Of a stretch of DNA of 64,000 nucleotides, positions 55,961-64,000 are shown piece by piece. This stretch comes from Alteromonadaceae bacterium (GTDB lineage Bacteria > Pseudomonadota > Gammaproteobacteria > Enterobacterales > Alteromonadaceae). The notes beneath the pieces are model-generated. The model worked only from the letters and a program-made list of their open reading frames with translations, searched no databases and had not been told where the DNA came from. Both the position numbers and the translations under genes were made by a program. The first letter of the stretch is position 1; each line of letters starts with the position of its first letter. Location: positions 1 through 64,000 of the forward strand of contig WKFJ01000004.1 of NCBI GenBank assembly GCA_014872785.1, read 5' to 3'.

Positions 55961-57067
55961 ATGATAAAGAGACGTTTAAGTCTACTCGCTTTTAGTTTGC
56001 TATTTGTTAGCAGCGCATTTGGCAGCTATTTAACGTGTCCCGATGGCAGCCAGATAGAAACCGAGTTAAAAGGCTCTAGAGAACTTCGCAAAGCCACTGA
56101 GGGTTTGAAGATTGAAAAGCGCCAGATGCGCTTTGATGACTTACCCGGTTGGTCTGAAAAAAGCGATCCTGAATCGCTATATCAAGCAATGCGCAATAAT
56201 TGCCAATCGAAACGTTTACCCGTCGGTTGGCCACCGGTCTGTGACTCATTGGCAAAGAGCTCACCTGCGAATATACACGCATTAATCGAATCGCACTTTA
56301 CTCCCTATCAAGTTGTGGTCGAAGGCAGTGAAAAAGGCAAATACACTTCTTATTACGCGCCATATATCAATGTGTCGCGCAAAAGAGATGAACATTATCG
56401 GTTTCCCATTTATCGCAGTTCCGGCGCTGCTAGAAAACTTTCGCGGAGCGAATTAGATACTGGTGCACTGCCGGATCAAGAAGCATTATTTTGGTCCGAC
56501 AGTTATATGGATACCTTTTTCCTGGGTGTACAAGGTAGCGGCGTTGGTAAACTGCCCAGCGGCGAAAAAGTGTCTATTTTGTACGACAGTAAAAATACTC
56601 ATAACTATGTTTCCATCGGCAAAACGTTGATCAAATGTGGTGAGGTACCCGCTGAGATTATGTCGATGCCTGCAATTAAAGACTGGGTTGCTAAAGCCAC
56701 GGCCACACAAGTGAGCAGACTAGTAAACAACAATCAAAGTTATGTCTTTTTTCGAGAGCAAGCCCACAATGGAAATATGCCCTTTGGCGCCCTTGGCGTG
56801 CGTTTAACCGCAATGCGCTCGCTCGCAGTGGACAAACGCTACGTGCCTCTTGGCTCATTGACTTATATCTCTGTGCCCCATCCTCTGGGCGAAGCTCGTA
56901 TTCAAAGGGCTTTTTTGGCGCAAGATATCGGAGGGGCAATAAGTGGCGGTATCAGAGCTGACATCTTTGCTGGTGAAGGTGATGAAGCTGAGAAATTCGC
57001 GGGAAATATGGCGCACAACGGACAATTCTGGCTGCTTGAAGCTAATGTACCGACATCGCGCGACTAA
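55961..57067 (+). CDS. mltA: Membrane-bound lytic transglycosylase A
   Basis: A 368-aa murein transglycosylase that cuts peptidoglycan to make 1,6-anhydro ends. The MltA barrel and the C-terminal 3D domain are present, the latter with the key LAQDIGGAISGGIRADIF aspartates near residue 320. The N-terminus is a Sec signal (1-21, likely cleavage after AFG) and has no lipobox, as C26 is not in an L-x-x-C context. The enzyme may be soluble and periplasmic instead of a lipoprotein. It follows yicC and precedes a 343-bp gap. Confidence 0.9.
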   Translation: MIKRRLSLLAFSLLFVSSAFGSYLTCPDGSQIETELKGSRELRKATEGLKIEKRQMRFDDLPGWSEKSDPESLYQAMRNNCQSKRLPVGWPPVCDSLAKSSPANIHALIESHFTPYQVVVEGSEKGKYTSYYAPYINVSRKRDEHYRFPIYRSSGAARKLSRSELDTGALPDQEALFWSDSYMDTFFLGVQGSGVGKLPSGEKVSILYDSKNTHNYVSIGKTLIKCGEVPAEIMSMPAIKDWVAKATATQVSRLVNNNQSYVFFREQAHNGNMPFGALGVRLTAMRSLAVDKRYVPLGSLTYISVPHPLGEARIQRAFLAQDIGGAISGGIRADIFAGEGDEAEKFAGNMAHNGQFWLLEANVPTSRD

Positions 57068-57410
57068 AGGTACCCACTATGATGGTGGTAACCGTACTTA
57101 AATCATCTGCATTCAGGCTTTAGGTGTTGAATTTAAATGTTTGTTTTTATTAGAGTCTGTTGATTTTTGCGGTATAGGTTTTGTTTAATCTGAGCGCATT
57201 CTAAACATCAAATAAAGCAAAAAAATCCAATAAACAACAGCTCTGATTTCCAAGACAGGGTAGCTTTGGGTAAAATAGGGAAATGAATAAAAGTGACCTA
57301 TTAAGAAGTCACGACAAAGTATAAGTCTCGTTGATGCAAGTAAGTGGCATACCGCCGAGAAAATATCGACGTTAAAAGCCTTAACGGCTCACTGAGCAAG
57401 AGACACATAA
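57068..57410. other. Gene-free region containing repeat copy 2
   Basis: A 343-bp AT-rich gap between mltA and the SulP gene. The only structure I find is the partial repeat copy at 57153-57202. A plus-strand frame at 57344-57538 runs into the SulP gene in another frame and is a shadow. The SulP promoter should lie in the 3' part. Confidence 0.5.
57153..57202 (+). repeat. Dispersed repeat, copy 2 (fragment)
   Basis: 50 nt matching the minus strand of 174-223 at about 43 positions, and at 34 of 37 positions over 57166-57202 (TTTGCGGTATA and AATCTGAGCGC are identical). The cloverleaf part of copy 1 is absent, so this is a fragment or a decayed copy. Confidence 0.75.
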
Positions 57411-59066
57411 ATGCGCAATTTTATAAATACTTTTACGTTGGAAAACCTACGCGGAGATATGTGGGGTGGCGTTACTGCCGCAATCGTATCATTGCCAATG
57501 GCCTTGACCTTTGGTGTAGCCTCAGGTGCTGGCGCTGAGGCAGGCCTTTACGGGGCTATTTTAGTCGGTCTATTCGCTTCACTGTTTGGTGGAACACAAA
57601 CCCTTATATCTGAGCCCACAGGTCCTATGACGGTGATGATGACCGCGGTTATCGCCAGTCTTATTGCTTCAAATCCCGAAACAGGGCTCGCCATGGCCTT
57701 TACTGTCATCATACTGGCGGGTATTTTTCAAATACTGTTCGGTTTTCTCAAGCTAGGGCGCTATATCACCCTCATTCCACAAAGCGTTATTTCCGGCTTT
57801 ATGTCGGGAATAGGGATCATTCTCATTATTTTACAGCTCGGCCCTTTGATGGGTCAGCCCACCCAATCTGGCGGTGTCGTCGGCACCCTTATCGCACTAC
57901 CTGAGTTATTCGCTAATATTGACACCATTGAACTATCAATAGCCTTTATCACCCTGGCAATTTTGATTTTTTATCCCGCAAAGTGGAAACGCTTCTTACC
58001 CCCACAATTGCTCGCGTTATTGCTGATAACCGTTTCAGTTGCGTTATTCTTAGGTGATGCTGATATTCGACGCGTAGGTGTGATTGATATTTCTATCCCC
58101 GTGCCGCACTTGCCTGTCTTCACCCAAGAGCAAATGCTGTTAATGCTAGTCGACGCCATGGTGTTAGGCATGTTGGGCTGTATTGATTCTATGTTGTCGT
58201 CTGTTATCGCAGACAATCTGACCAAAACCGAACACAAATCGGATAAAGAGCTCATTGGTCAAGGCATGGGGAATGTCATGTCTGGGCTTTTTGGTGGCTT
58301 GCCCGGTGCAGGAGCTACCATGGGTACCGTAGTTAACATTCAGGCGGGGGGGAGAACCCACTTATCCGGTGTCATTAGAGCGACGGTGCTTATCATTGCC
58401 GTTTTTGGCGCTTCAGGCCTATTACAATATATTCCGCTGGCTTTACTCGCCGCTATCGCAGTAAAAGTAGGCATGGACATACTAGATTGGAGCTTTATCA
58501 AGCGTGCTCATCGCGTGTCTTGGCAAACAGCAATTATCATGTATGGAGTGATTGGCCTGACGGTATTTATCGACCTTATCGTCGCCGTTGCTGTGGGAGT
58601 GTTTGTAGCCAACATCATGATTATTGAAAAGCTTAGCACCGCTCAAGAAAGTAAAATCAAAGCCATTAACGCCTTTGATGAAGCAGCTAAATTGTCATTA
58701 GAAGACCGTCAAAGTCTAATCAAGTGCCAAGGCAAAGCATTGCTCTTAGAGTTAAACGGACCGATGATTTTCGGTGTCGCAAAAGCGCTGTCCAGACAAT
58801 TAAAACAAATCACCGAATATGAGCTTATTATTCTCGATCTAGAGTACGTTCCGATGCTCGACGATACCATGTGCTTAACCATTGAAAACGCGATTCTGCA
58901 AATTAAAGAGGCCGATAAACAAGTCATCATGATTGTTCGCAATCGCAAGTTATTGGAAAAGTTCAAACGCATGGGAAGCTTCGAAGACTTACCGGAAAAT
59001 ATGATTTTTAAAACCCGTAGCGTCGCATTAGAACAAGCGTCAGAGCTTTTGTCGGCAAAAGATTAA
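57411..59066 (+). CDS. SulP family anion transporter
   Basis: A 551-aa permease of the SulP (SLC26) family. Typical opening DMWGGVTAAIVSLPMALTFGVASGAG, 10-12 membrane helices, TQTLISEPTGPMTVMMTA, then a C-terminal STAS domain (about 435-550). Substrates include sulfate or bicarbonate, and neither can be fixed from sequence. AAGAGACACATAA precedes the ATG. It ends in a bidirectional hairpin shared with the convergent amidohydrolase. Confidence 0.93.
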   Translation: MRNFINTFTLENLRGDMWGGVTAAIVSLPMALTFGVASGAGAEAGLYGAILVGLFASLFGGTQTLISEPTGPMTVMMTAVIASLIASNPETGLAMAFTVIILAGIFQILFGFLKLGRYITLIPQSVISGFMSGIGIILIILQLGPLMGQPTQSGGVVGTLIALPELFANIDTIELSIAFITLAILIFYPAKWKRFLPPQLLALLLITVSVALFLGDADIRRVGVIDISIPVPHLPVFTQEQMLLMLVDAMVLGMLGCIDSMLSSVIADNLTKTEHKSDKELIGQGMGNVMSGLFGGLPGAGATMGTVVNIQAGGRTHLSGVIRATVLIIAVFGASGLLQYIPLALLAAIAVKVGMDILDWSFIKRAHRVSWQTAIIMYGVIGLTVFIDLIVAVAVGVFVANIMIIEKLSTAQESKIKAINAFDEAAKLSLEDRQSLIKCQGKALLLELNGPMIFGVAKALSRQLKQITEYELIILDLEYVPMLDDTMCLTIENAILQIKEADKQVIMIVRNRKLLEKFKRMGSFEDLPENMIFKTRSVALEQASELLSAKD

Positions 59067-59070
59067 TTTA

Positions 59071-59100
59071 TCGGTATAGCCCTTATTAGGGCTTTACCGA
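59071..59100. terminator. Bidirectional terminator between SulP and YtcJ-like genes
   Basis: Hairpin with arms TCGGTA (59071-59076) and TACCGA (59095-59100) and an inner stem AGCCC/GGGCT (59078-59082 with 59089-59093), sited in the 37-bp gap between convergent genes and followed by T residues. Confidence 0.65.
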
Positions 59101-59103
59101 CTT

Positions 59104-60804
59104 TTATTCCGCCTCAAAGACAATTTTACCGGCCAGCACGGTCATAAGAATGTCGGTTTGTTCAATCTGACGAGGGTTTAGTCGACTAATATCATCAGAT
59201 AACAAAACAAAGTCGGCTGACTTTCCAACATCTAAACTGCCCGTTAGATGTTCAATTCCCAGTGCTTTCGCCCCATTGATTGTGGCCGCGTCAAGTGCCT
59301 GTTCAAAATCGGGTAATCCTTGTTTTTTCCGTTCTCTTAAAGAGTTAGCAATGGCAATTAATGGATTTAAATCATTGACGGTCCAATCGCTACTAAAAGT
59401 AATATTTGCTCCAGAGTTATAGGCGTCACGCATGGGCAATAGCTTTTTGGCTCGACTGCGGCCGATATAGTCTTTTGCCCAGCTGTGTTCAGCAAAAAAC
59501 ACCGCGCCTGCCTGAAAGTCAGCATGGACATTAAAGGCGTTAAATTTGGGAACATCTTTTTTGGCCAACATTTCTAAATGGGTCAGACTGAACAGTTGTT
59601 TATTGTTGGCTTTGCGCTCTTGCCCTATTGCATCGAGTGCCACCGATATTGCTTTATCACCTACAGCATGAATATGTGCACCATAACCAATATTGTTAAG
59701 TGCTTTTAACCATTGCCCTAGTTCAGCAGGTGCAATGTAATATAAGCCTTTAGGCAGGTTGTTTTGCCAGCTCCAGTCATACGCTCTATCGACCTTTGCA
59801 GTGCCGAAATGCAAAACCCCATCAACATATAGTTTAACCTGATTACTAAAAAGCAAGCTGTTGCTAGGTGTGCTTTGCATTTGCTGAAGTTTTGCTATTT
59901 GCTTGGCAATGGGTAACTCAGGATATATCCAAGGACGCAGTGCAACCCTTGCGCTAAGCTCTTCCTCTACAAGAGCTCTTTGCCAAACTTGATACCACCC
60001 CCTTCGCCAGTAAAGACGACCATCACCGGCCGTGGTAATGCCATTTTCTGCAAGCGCTGCTAGACCAGCTAACAAACCGTTGTAGCTGCGCTGCATCACC
60101 CGCTGCTGAGCATTCCAGGCCAGCTCCATAACCATATCACCTGCATTATCGAATAAAATACCATTAAGCGTGTTGGAGCCGGTTTCATACATCAAACGAC
60201 CACCTACCGGATGCTCTGAGGCTGCATTGATTCCGGCAAGTTGCAAAGCGCGACTATTCACCCACATAGAGTGGGAGGACTCTTCCATAATAATCACGGG
60301 GTTAGCGGGAAATAATTCGTCTAAAACATTGCGAGGTGAGAAAGGAGTATTACCCGAAAGTAATGCATCCAATTGATACCCATAACCAATTAACCATTGG
60401 CTAGGAGTGTTGAGGTATTCAGCACACTCTTGAAGTAGAGGTATCTGCTGCCTAAGAGTGAGCGCCGGATCCAACTCACAATCAGCGCCAATTTCAGATG
60501 CTCCTTCGAAAACATGGACATGTGTATCAATAAATCCCGGGTACACACTCAGCCCCTCAGCATTTAGTACTTGAGTACTAGTACCGATCCACGTTTTTAT
60601 CGTAGAAGCATTGCCGATATGAACAATGTTCCCATTTAATACGGCCATCGTAGTGTTATGGGCAAGTGCTGGATTTTTTTGATAAATTTTGCCATTAACT
60701 ACCACCATATCTGCTGTTTCTATGGTTGCTACAGGCTGACTTGATGCACTAACGGTAATGGCTATCGCGCTCGTCAGAATAAAGATTAGGAGTAATCTGA
60801 TCAC
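59104..60804 (-). CDS. Secreted YtcJ-like amidohydrolase
   Basis: A 566-aa protein with a short Sec signal (1-20) in the Amidohydro_3 (YtcJ-like) group. HxH motif YPGFIDTHVHVFEG, the HIHAVGDKAI histidine and the catalytic aspartate in FSSDWTVND are intact. Such enzymes hydrolyse amides, formamides or cyclic imides, and the substrate is unknown. The start is GTG at 60804. Unlike the amidohydrolase at 29855, its metal motif is complete. The SPOR-like gene upstream is on the same strand, 131 bp away. Confidence 0.88.
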   Translation of the reverse strand: MIRLLLIFILTSAIAITVSASSQPVATIETADMVVVNGKIYQKNPALAHNTTMAVLNGNIVHIGNASTIKTWIGTSTQVLNAEGLSVYPGFIDTHVHVFEGASEIGADCELDPALTLRQQIPLLQECAEYLNTPSQWLIGYGYQLDALLSGNTPFSPRNVLDELFPANPVIIMEESSHSMWVNSRALQLAGINAASEHPVGGRLMYETGSNTLNGILFDNAGDMVMELAWNAQQRVMQRSYNGLLAGLAALAENGITTAGDGRLYWRRGWYQVWQRALVEEELSARVALRPWIYPELPIAKQIAKLQQMQSTPSNSLLFSNQVKLYVDGVLHFGTAKVDRAYDWSWQNNLPKGLYYIAPAELGQWLKALNNIGYGAHIHAVGDKAISVALDAIGQERKANNKQLFSLTHLEMLAKKDVPKFNAFNVHADFQAGAVFFAEHSWAKDYIGRSRAKKLLPMRDAYNSGANITFSSDWTVNDLNPLIAIANSLRERKKQGLPDFEQALDAATINGAKALGIEHLTGSLDVGKSADFVLLSDDISRLNPRQIEQTDILMTVLAGKIVFEAE

Positions 60805-60935
60805 TTTCGATTATGCTCGCTACATGTCCAAGAAATTCAGTGTCGATTAAACGAAGTAATGGACGCCATGTGTGACCTGATCTTAGCACTAAAGTTGAAG
60901 GTTTCAGGCTATTCCTATTGAATAGCCTTAGTTTA

Positions 60936-61565
60936 TTACAATGATACCAACAAACTGGAATCACACGGAGGTGCATCAAGCGTGTCGGGACATAGCTCGA
61001 TTGCCCAAGGCGCGTTGACCTCTTTACCAACGAAGTTAGGTAACTCGTCCGTAAATTCTTTGTCATCGAACGGGCCGGCAATCACGCGATAGACATTGCC
61101 TGAATCCGTTTTCACCATCACAGTGATGGCGTCAAAGTCGACATAGAGTTTTTGCCTTTCAAGAGCAAATTGTTGATTAAAGAAACTTCCAACCACTGCA
61201 TAGACTGCCGCGCTATTAGATGCTTCTTGTGGCTCAATTGAATCAACAGGCACGTCCAATTCGGCTACAAAGTCTTGGGCAAGTGCCGATATCCTCGCGT
61301 CTTGAACATCTGAATTGTCGACACCGTTGGCGGTGAGTAAGGTCGAACTTTCGGCTGAAGTTGCCGATTCACAAATTGACGTCTCAGTTACGATCCGATG
61401 CAGCGCGCAGTCCTGACCTGACACAATTGATACTGCATTATCAGTAATGGATTTGCCTGTTATGAGATAACTCACACCACTTGCCGCTAGCAGCTCCAAC
61501 GTCGCACAACCGCTAGTACAAGAGGTTATCAAAGTGACTATCGCCAACTTGTAGGTTTTGTTCAT
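60936..61565 (-). CDS. Lipoprotein with SPOR-like C-terminus
   Basis: A 209-aa protein with an N-terminal signal and lipobox around L-I-T-S-C (residues 12-16, with C20 also possible). The GKSITDNAVSIVSGQDCALHRIV segment is frequent in gammaproteobacterial envelope proteins, and the C-terminal part (about 125-175, YAVVGSFFNQQFA with VYRVIAGPF) looks like a SPOR domain, which binds denuded septal peptidoglycan. ATG 61565 is preferred over a TTG at 61574. Function in division or envelope is inference. Confidence 0.78.
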   Translation of the reverse strand: MNKTYKLAIVTLITSCTSGCATLELLAASGVSYLITGKSITDNAVSIVSGQDCALHRIVTETSICESATSAESSTLLTANGVDNSDVQDARISALAQDFVAELDVPVDSIEPQEASNSAAVYAVVGSFFNQQFALERQKLYVDFDAITVMVKTDSGNVYRVIAGPFDDKEFTDELPNFVGKEVNAPWAIELCPDTLDAPPCDSSLLVSL

Positions 61566-61690
61566 ATTGCCCAACTTGGCTTAGGACGACGGAATGTCGA
61601 CACTATTTGCCGTGTTTTATTCGTTGAAAAACTAAAAAGCAAAGAACGCGCCAGAAGATATGTAACGAAGGTTCTGGTATCCTGACGAAC

Positions 61691-62431
61691 ATGCTATCGA
61701 CCTTATTTAATTTCTCCCGTAATAAAGACAACCAAGCGCCTTACGACATTGATTTTATGGGCATGGCGGTGCGAGTCACCCCAAAAAAAGTCAAAAATCT
61801 CCGTTTAAAAGTTGATTTAACCAACAAAGATATTTCGGTAAGTGTGCCTTTTTATTTATCGCAGCAAGACGTCATAAATTTTTTGCACAGCAAGCAAACG
61901 TGGTTGCTACGACAGTTGCAAAAGTCTTCGCCTGTCACCGAGTCTCTAGAATATAACGAGGGAGAACGGTTGCCGCTTTGGGGAGAAATGTTGATTATTC
62001 GACACGAACTTGCCGCAAAGAAAAAAGTCTATAGAGACGATAGCCAGTTTTTCTTTTGTTCCCCTTCCCCACTCGATGTAAAAACCAAGCAAAAATTGCT
62101 AACCGATTTTTACCGACGTGAAATGCTTATTGAGGCCAATCAGCTCTTAGCGACATGGCAACCGAGAATTGGCAAGCATGTGAACTTTCTCGGTATCAAA
62201 AATATGAAAACCAAATGGGGCAGTTGTAACATCACCAAAGCGCGAGTGTGGCTTAGCTTGTATTTGGCTCAATACCCCAAAACATGCATCGAAATGGTAT
62301 TAGTACACGAGTTGGTGCATTTACTCGAAGCATCACACAATAAAAAGTTTTACGCCTTAATGTCAGAGTTTCTTCCATCGTGGGAACAAAGCGATGCCAT
62401 ATTAAAAACTCAACCAATGCTAAAAATGTGA
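61691..62431 (+). CDS. YgjP-like M48-type metallopeptidase (DUF45)
   Basis: A 246-aa protein of the YgjP/DUF45 family of predicted zinc peptidases. The zinc site is HELVHLLEASHNKKF near residue 205, preceded by KTKWGSCN (substrate-site loop). No signal peptide. Function is not known beyond the fold. Start ATG 61691. A 249-bp gap precedes the Crp/Fnr gene. Confidence 0.88.
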   Translation: MLSTLFNFSRNKDNQAPYDIDFMGMAVRVTPKKVKNLRLKVDLTNKDISVSVPFYLSQQDVINFLHSKQTWLLRQLQKSSPVTESLEYNEGERLPLWGEMLIIRHELAAKKKVYRDDSQFFFCSPSPLDVKTKQKLLTDFYRREMLIEANQLLATWQPRIGKHVNFLGIKNMKTKWGSCNITKARVWLSLYLAQYPKTCIEMVLVHELVHLLEASHNKKFYALMSEFLPSWEQSDAILKTQPMLKM

Positions 62432-62582
62432 TCTCACAGGTCTCAATAAAAACTAACGCTTGTATCAAATTGAGAATCACTTCACACTGGAATCATTATA
62501 GCGTTCGATACGTTAGGTCGATACAGGATACAAAATCAGCATAAAGACCATGTGTTCCGATTATTTGAGATATTGAGTGAGA

Positions 62583-62619
62583 ATTGTGTGACAATTTGAT
62601 GCATAATCACAGTCACAAT
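62583..62619. promoter_or_regulatory. Imperfect dyad upstream of the Crp/Fnr gene
   Basis: ATTGTG (62583-62588) and CACAAT (62614-62619) are inverted across 25 bp, with TGAT and ATCA arms inside. It does not match the strict Crp or Fnr spacing, so any site would be of a divergent type. Confidence 0.3.
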
Positions 62620-62680
62620 CCAAATAATCCGATCAGTTTGAGCAGTATTGGTCTTATAAACGGCATGCAGGTGAAATCTT

Positions 62681-63325
62681 GTGTCAGATTTAAACAATCA
62701 ATATGAAGTGAAAGGTGTGGAATATTTAGATAACTTCCTATCGCAATGCATAACGAAGGAATATCGCCGTCACGCGGTTGTCGTTCGTCAAGGTGAAGAA
62801 ACCAATAAGCTCTATTTTTTGCTCAAAGGCTCGGTGTCAGTCATCAGGCAGCATGAAGGCGATGACAAGGACATTGTCCTTGCGTACTTAAATCAAGGGT
62901 CGTTTTTCGGAGAAATGGGACTGTTTGACGAAGCGAGTGTTCGCAGCGCAACCATCAGAACGCGTTCTGTATGTACAATCGCTGAAATCACCTATGAGAA
63001 ATTTGAAGTGCTTGCCAAAAGTCGCCCAGATATACTAATGGCAATTTCAAAACAGCTAACGGCTCGCCTGCGTAAAACCTCGAAAAAAGTTGTCGACTTG
63101 GCATTTCTCGATGTTACAGGTCGGGTGGCAGCTTGTTTATTGGATCTCGTTAACCAACCCGACGCGATTACTCATCCCGATGGCGTAATGTTAAAAATTA
63201 CGCGGCAAGAATTAAGCCGTCACGTAGGTTGTACCCGTGAAATGGTTGGCAAAGTTTTAAAAAGTTTAGAAGAGCAAGGGTTGGTGCACTTCGAAGGGCA
63301 CAGTATTGTGGTATTGAGTGATTAA
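62681..63325 (+). CDS. Crp/Fnr family transcriptional regulator
   Basis: A 214-aa regulator with a cNMP-binding beta-barrel (about 20-130, FFGEMGLFDEASVRSATIRT) and a C-terminal Crp-type helix-turn-helix (about 160-205, TRQELSRHVGCTREMVGKVLKSLEEQG). It resembles Crp proper (RTRSVCTIAEI) and lacks the four N-terminal cysteines of Fnr, so cyclic AMP or another nucleotide is the likelier ligand. The start is GTG with AGGTG upstream. Confidence 0.92.
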   Translation: MSDLNNQYEVKGVEYLDNFLSQCITKEYRRHAVVVRQGEETNKLYFLLKGSVSVIRQHEGDDKDIVLAYLNQGSFFGEMGLFDEASVRSATIRTRSVCTIAEITYEKFEVLAKSRPDILMAISKQLTARLRKTSKKVVDLAFLDVTGRVAACLLDLVNQPDAITHPDGVMLKITRQELSRHVGCTREMVGKVLKSLEEQGLVHFEGHSIVVLSD

Positions 63326-63475
63326 CTTGGGTTGATCACTCACCTGTTCATTTTCCCTCGCCAAAGCTCCGCTAAAAAAATAAAACTTTTTTTAGTCGAT
63401 GTGTAGAAATTCACTTTTCTGTTTCGTCTTAGTTAGGAAAGACAATCCTAACCATCCAAAATACGGAGACGAAAC

Positions 63476-63865
63476 ATGAGTGATATGACAACCCCAGGAC
63501 ACCTTTCTTGGTCAGAATTGATGACCTCTAATCCCAGTGCTGCTGCCGAATTTTATGGCAGCTTATTTGGCTGGACATTTTCAGTCATGGATATGCCTGA
63601 TGGCACCTACCATGTTGCAAGCAATGGCGATAACAAAATTGCTGGAATTATGCAACTCCCCTCAGATTCCCCTTCGCAACAGGCAACGTGGGGACAATAC
63701 GTCACGGTTGAAGATATTCATGCGACAGCGGCCAAAATACAACGACTTGGCGGCGATCTGCTAGTTCCACCAACGACAATACCTGGTGTCGGTGAGTTTA
63801 TTTTGTTTACCGATCCACAAGGCGCTGCACTTTCTGCTATACAGTATGCAAGCGAAGGAGAATAA
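63476..63865 (+). CDS. VOC family protein
   Basis: A 129-aa single-domain vicinal oxygen chelate protein, similar to glyoxalase/antigen Cfp30B-type proteins: PGHLSWSELMTSNPSAAAEFYGSLFGW at the N-terminus and GEFILFTDPQGAALSAIQ at the end. Activity unknown. Ribosome binding site CGGAGA before ATG. A YciI-like gene starts 3 bp after the stop, so they are cotranscribed. Confidence 0.88.
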   Translation: MSDMTTPGHLSWSELMTSNPSAAAEFYGSLFGWTFSVMDMPDGTYHVASNGDNKIAGIMQLPSDSPSQQATWGQYVTVEDIHATAAKIQRLGGDLLVPPTTIPGVGEFILFTDPQGAALSAIQYASEGE

Positions 63866-63868
63866 ATC

Positions 63869-64000
63869 ATGCAATACCTAATGTTAATTTACGACGAAGA
63901 AAAGGCTTGGGACAATTTTTCTGAACAATACCAAGGCGAAGTGTTAGATAAATACCACCAGCTCGGCGAATATTTGCAAGGTGAAGGCATACTGTTAGGC
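63869..64000 (+). CDS. YciI-like (DGPF domain) protein, cut by window end
   Basis: The first 44 codons are visible: MQYLMLIYDEEKAW, then YHQLGEYLQGEGILLG. The pattern fits YCII/DGPF-domain proteins, small ligand-binding or dehydratase-like proteins often next to VOC genes. AGGAG at 63856-63860 sits in the end of the VOC gene. The gene continues past 64000. Confidence 0.75.
   Translation, partial: MQYLMLIYDEEKAWDNFSEQYQGEVLDKYHQLGEYLQGEGILLG

Noticed and set aside
57344..57538. Plus-strand frame before the SulP gene
   Set aside because: It runs into the well-supported SulP gene in a different frame.
59155..59175. Possible third repeat copy (TGTTCAATCTGA)
   Set aside because: The match stops after 12 bases and lies within the YtcJ-like coding sequence.
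62596..62609. Fnr box candidate TTGATGCATAATCA
   Set aside because: Half-site spacing is off by one from TTGAT-N4-ATCAA and the second half lacks the final AA.
63372..63395. Inverted repeat CTAAAAAAA/TTTTTTTAG as a terminator after the Crp/Fnr gene
   Set aside because: The stem is almost only A:T and would be unstable. There is no GC-rich part.

Overview
The window reads as a chromosomal segment of a marine gammaproteobacterium, most likely an Alteromonadales member (Alteromonadaceae-like). This is inferred from protein content (rph-pyrE-tusA beside yicC, yebG, H-NOX, DUF2164/DUF6482/DUF3014/DUF1285 proteins, MltA, hemH), a moderate GC content and dense signal transduction. No rRNA, tRNA, CRISPR array, prophage or insertion sequence was recognised. 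Almost all DNA is coding, with about 55 genes.

Left part (1-9000): a structured dispersed repeat, then a cyanophycin locus. It holds an IadA-type isoaspartyl dipeptidase and cyanophycinase (degradation), a full cyanophycin synthetase CphA and a second, ATP-grasp-less CphA-like Mur ligase (synthesis), and an AbgT-family transporter. Together these can build a nitrogen-storage polymer, cleave it to beta-Asp-Arg and hydrolyse the dipeptide.

9000-31200: housekeeping and accessory genes. These are ferrochelatase, an ECF sigma factor with a coupled membrane protein, a cytosolic CZB chemoreceptor, proBA, a class I-like HMG-CoA reductase, an M1 metallopeptidase with a DUF6702 partner, a CsgG-like lipoprotein, a MocR regulator divergent from a PLP decarboxylase, a sterol-desaturase-like membrane protein, a DUF3014-DUF1285 pair and a secreted amidohydrolase with a missing metal ligand.

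31400-45000: a hybrid kinase/response regulator pair, an esterase, an M28 peptidase, and the most unusual region of the window. Here a GCS2-like carboxylate-amine ligase with two CBS domains and an AspA/AstE-like hydrolase on the minus strand face four plus-strand genes: ATP-grasp ligase, CBM20-like plus esterase, ATP-grasp ligase, esterase. A paralogous esterase lies 9.5 kb upstream. I read this as a candidate uncharacterised pathway making and processing a small amide- or peptide-like metabolite.

45000-64000: a helical-sensor hybrid kinase overlapping a di-heme cytochrome c peroxidase, an EAL-like/HDOD protein beside H-NOX, a WYL regulator with a clear sigma-70 promoter and palindromes, a rhodanese divergent from a GlxA-type regulator, yebG with a consensus SOS box, the rph-pyrE-tusA operon divergent from yicC, mltA, a second remnant of the dispersed repeat, a SulP transporter, a YtcJ-like amidohydrolase, a SPOR-like lipoprotein, a YgjP-like metallopeptidase, a Crp/Fnr regulator, a VOC protein and a YciI-like gene cut by the window edge.
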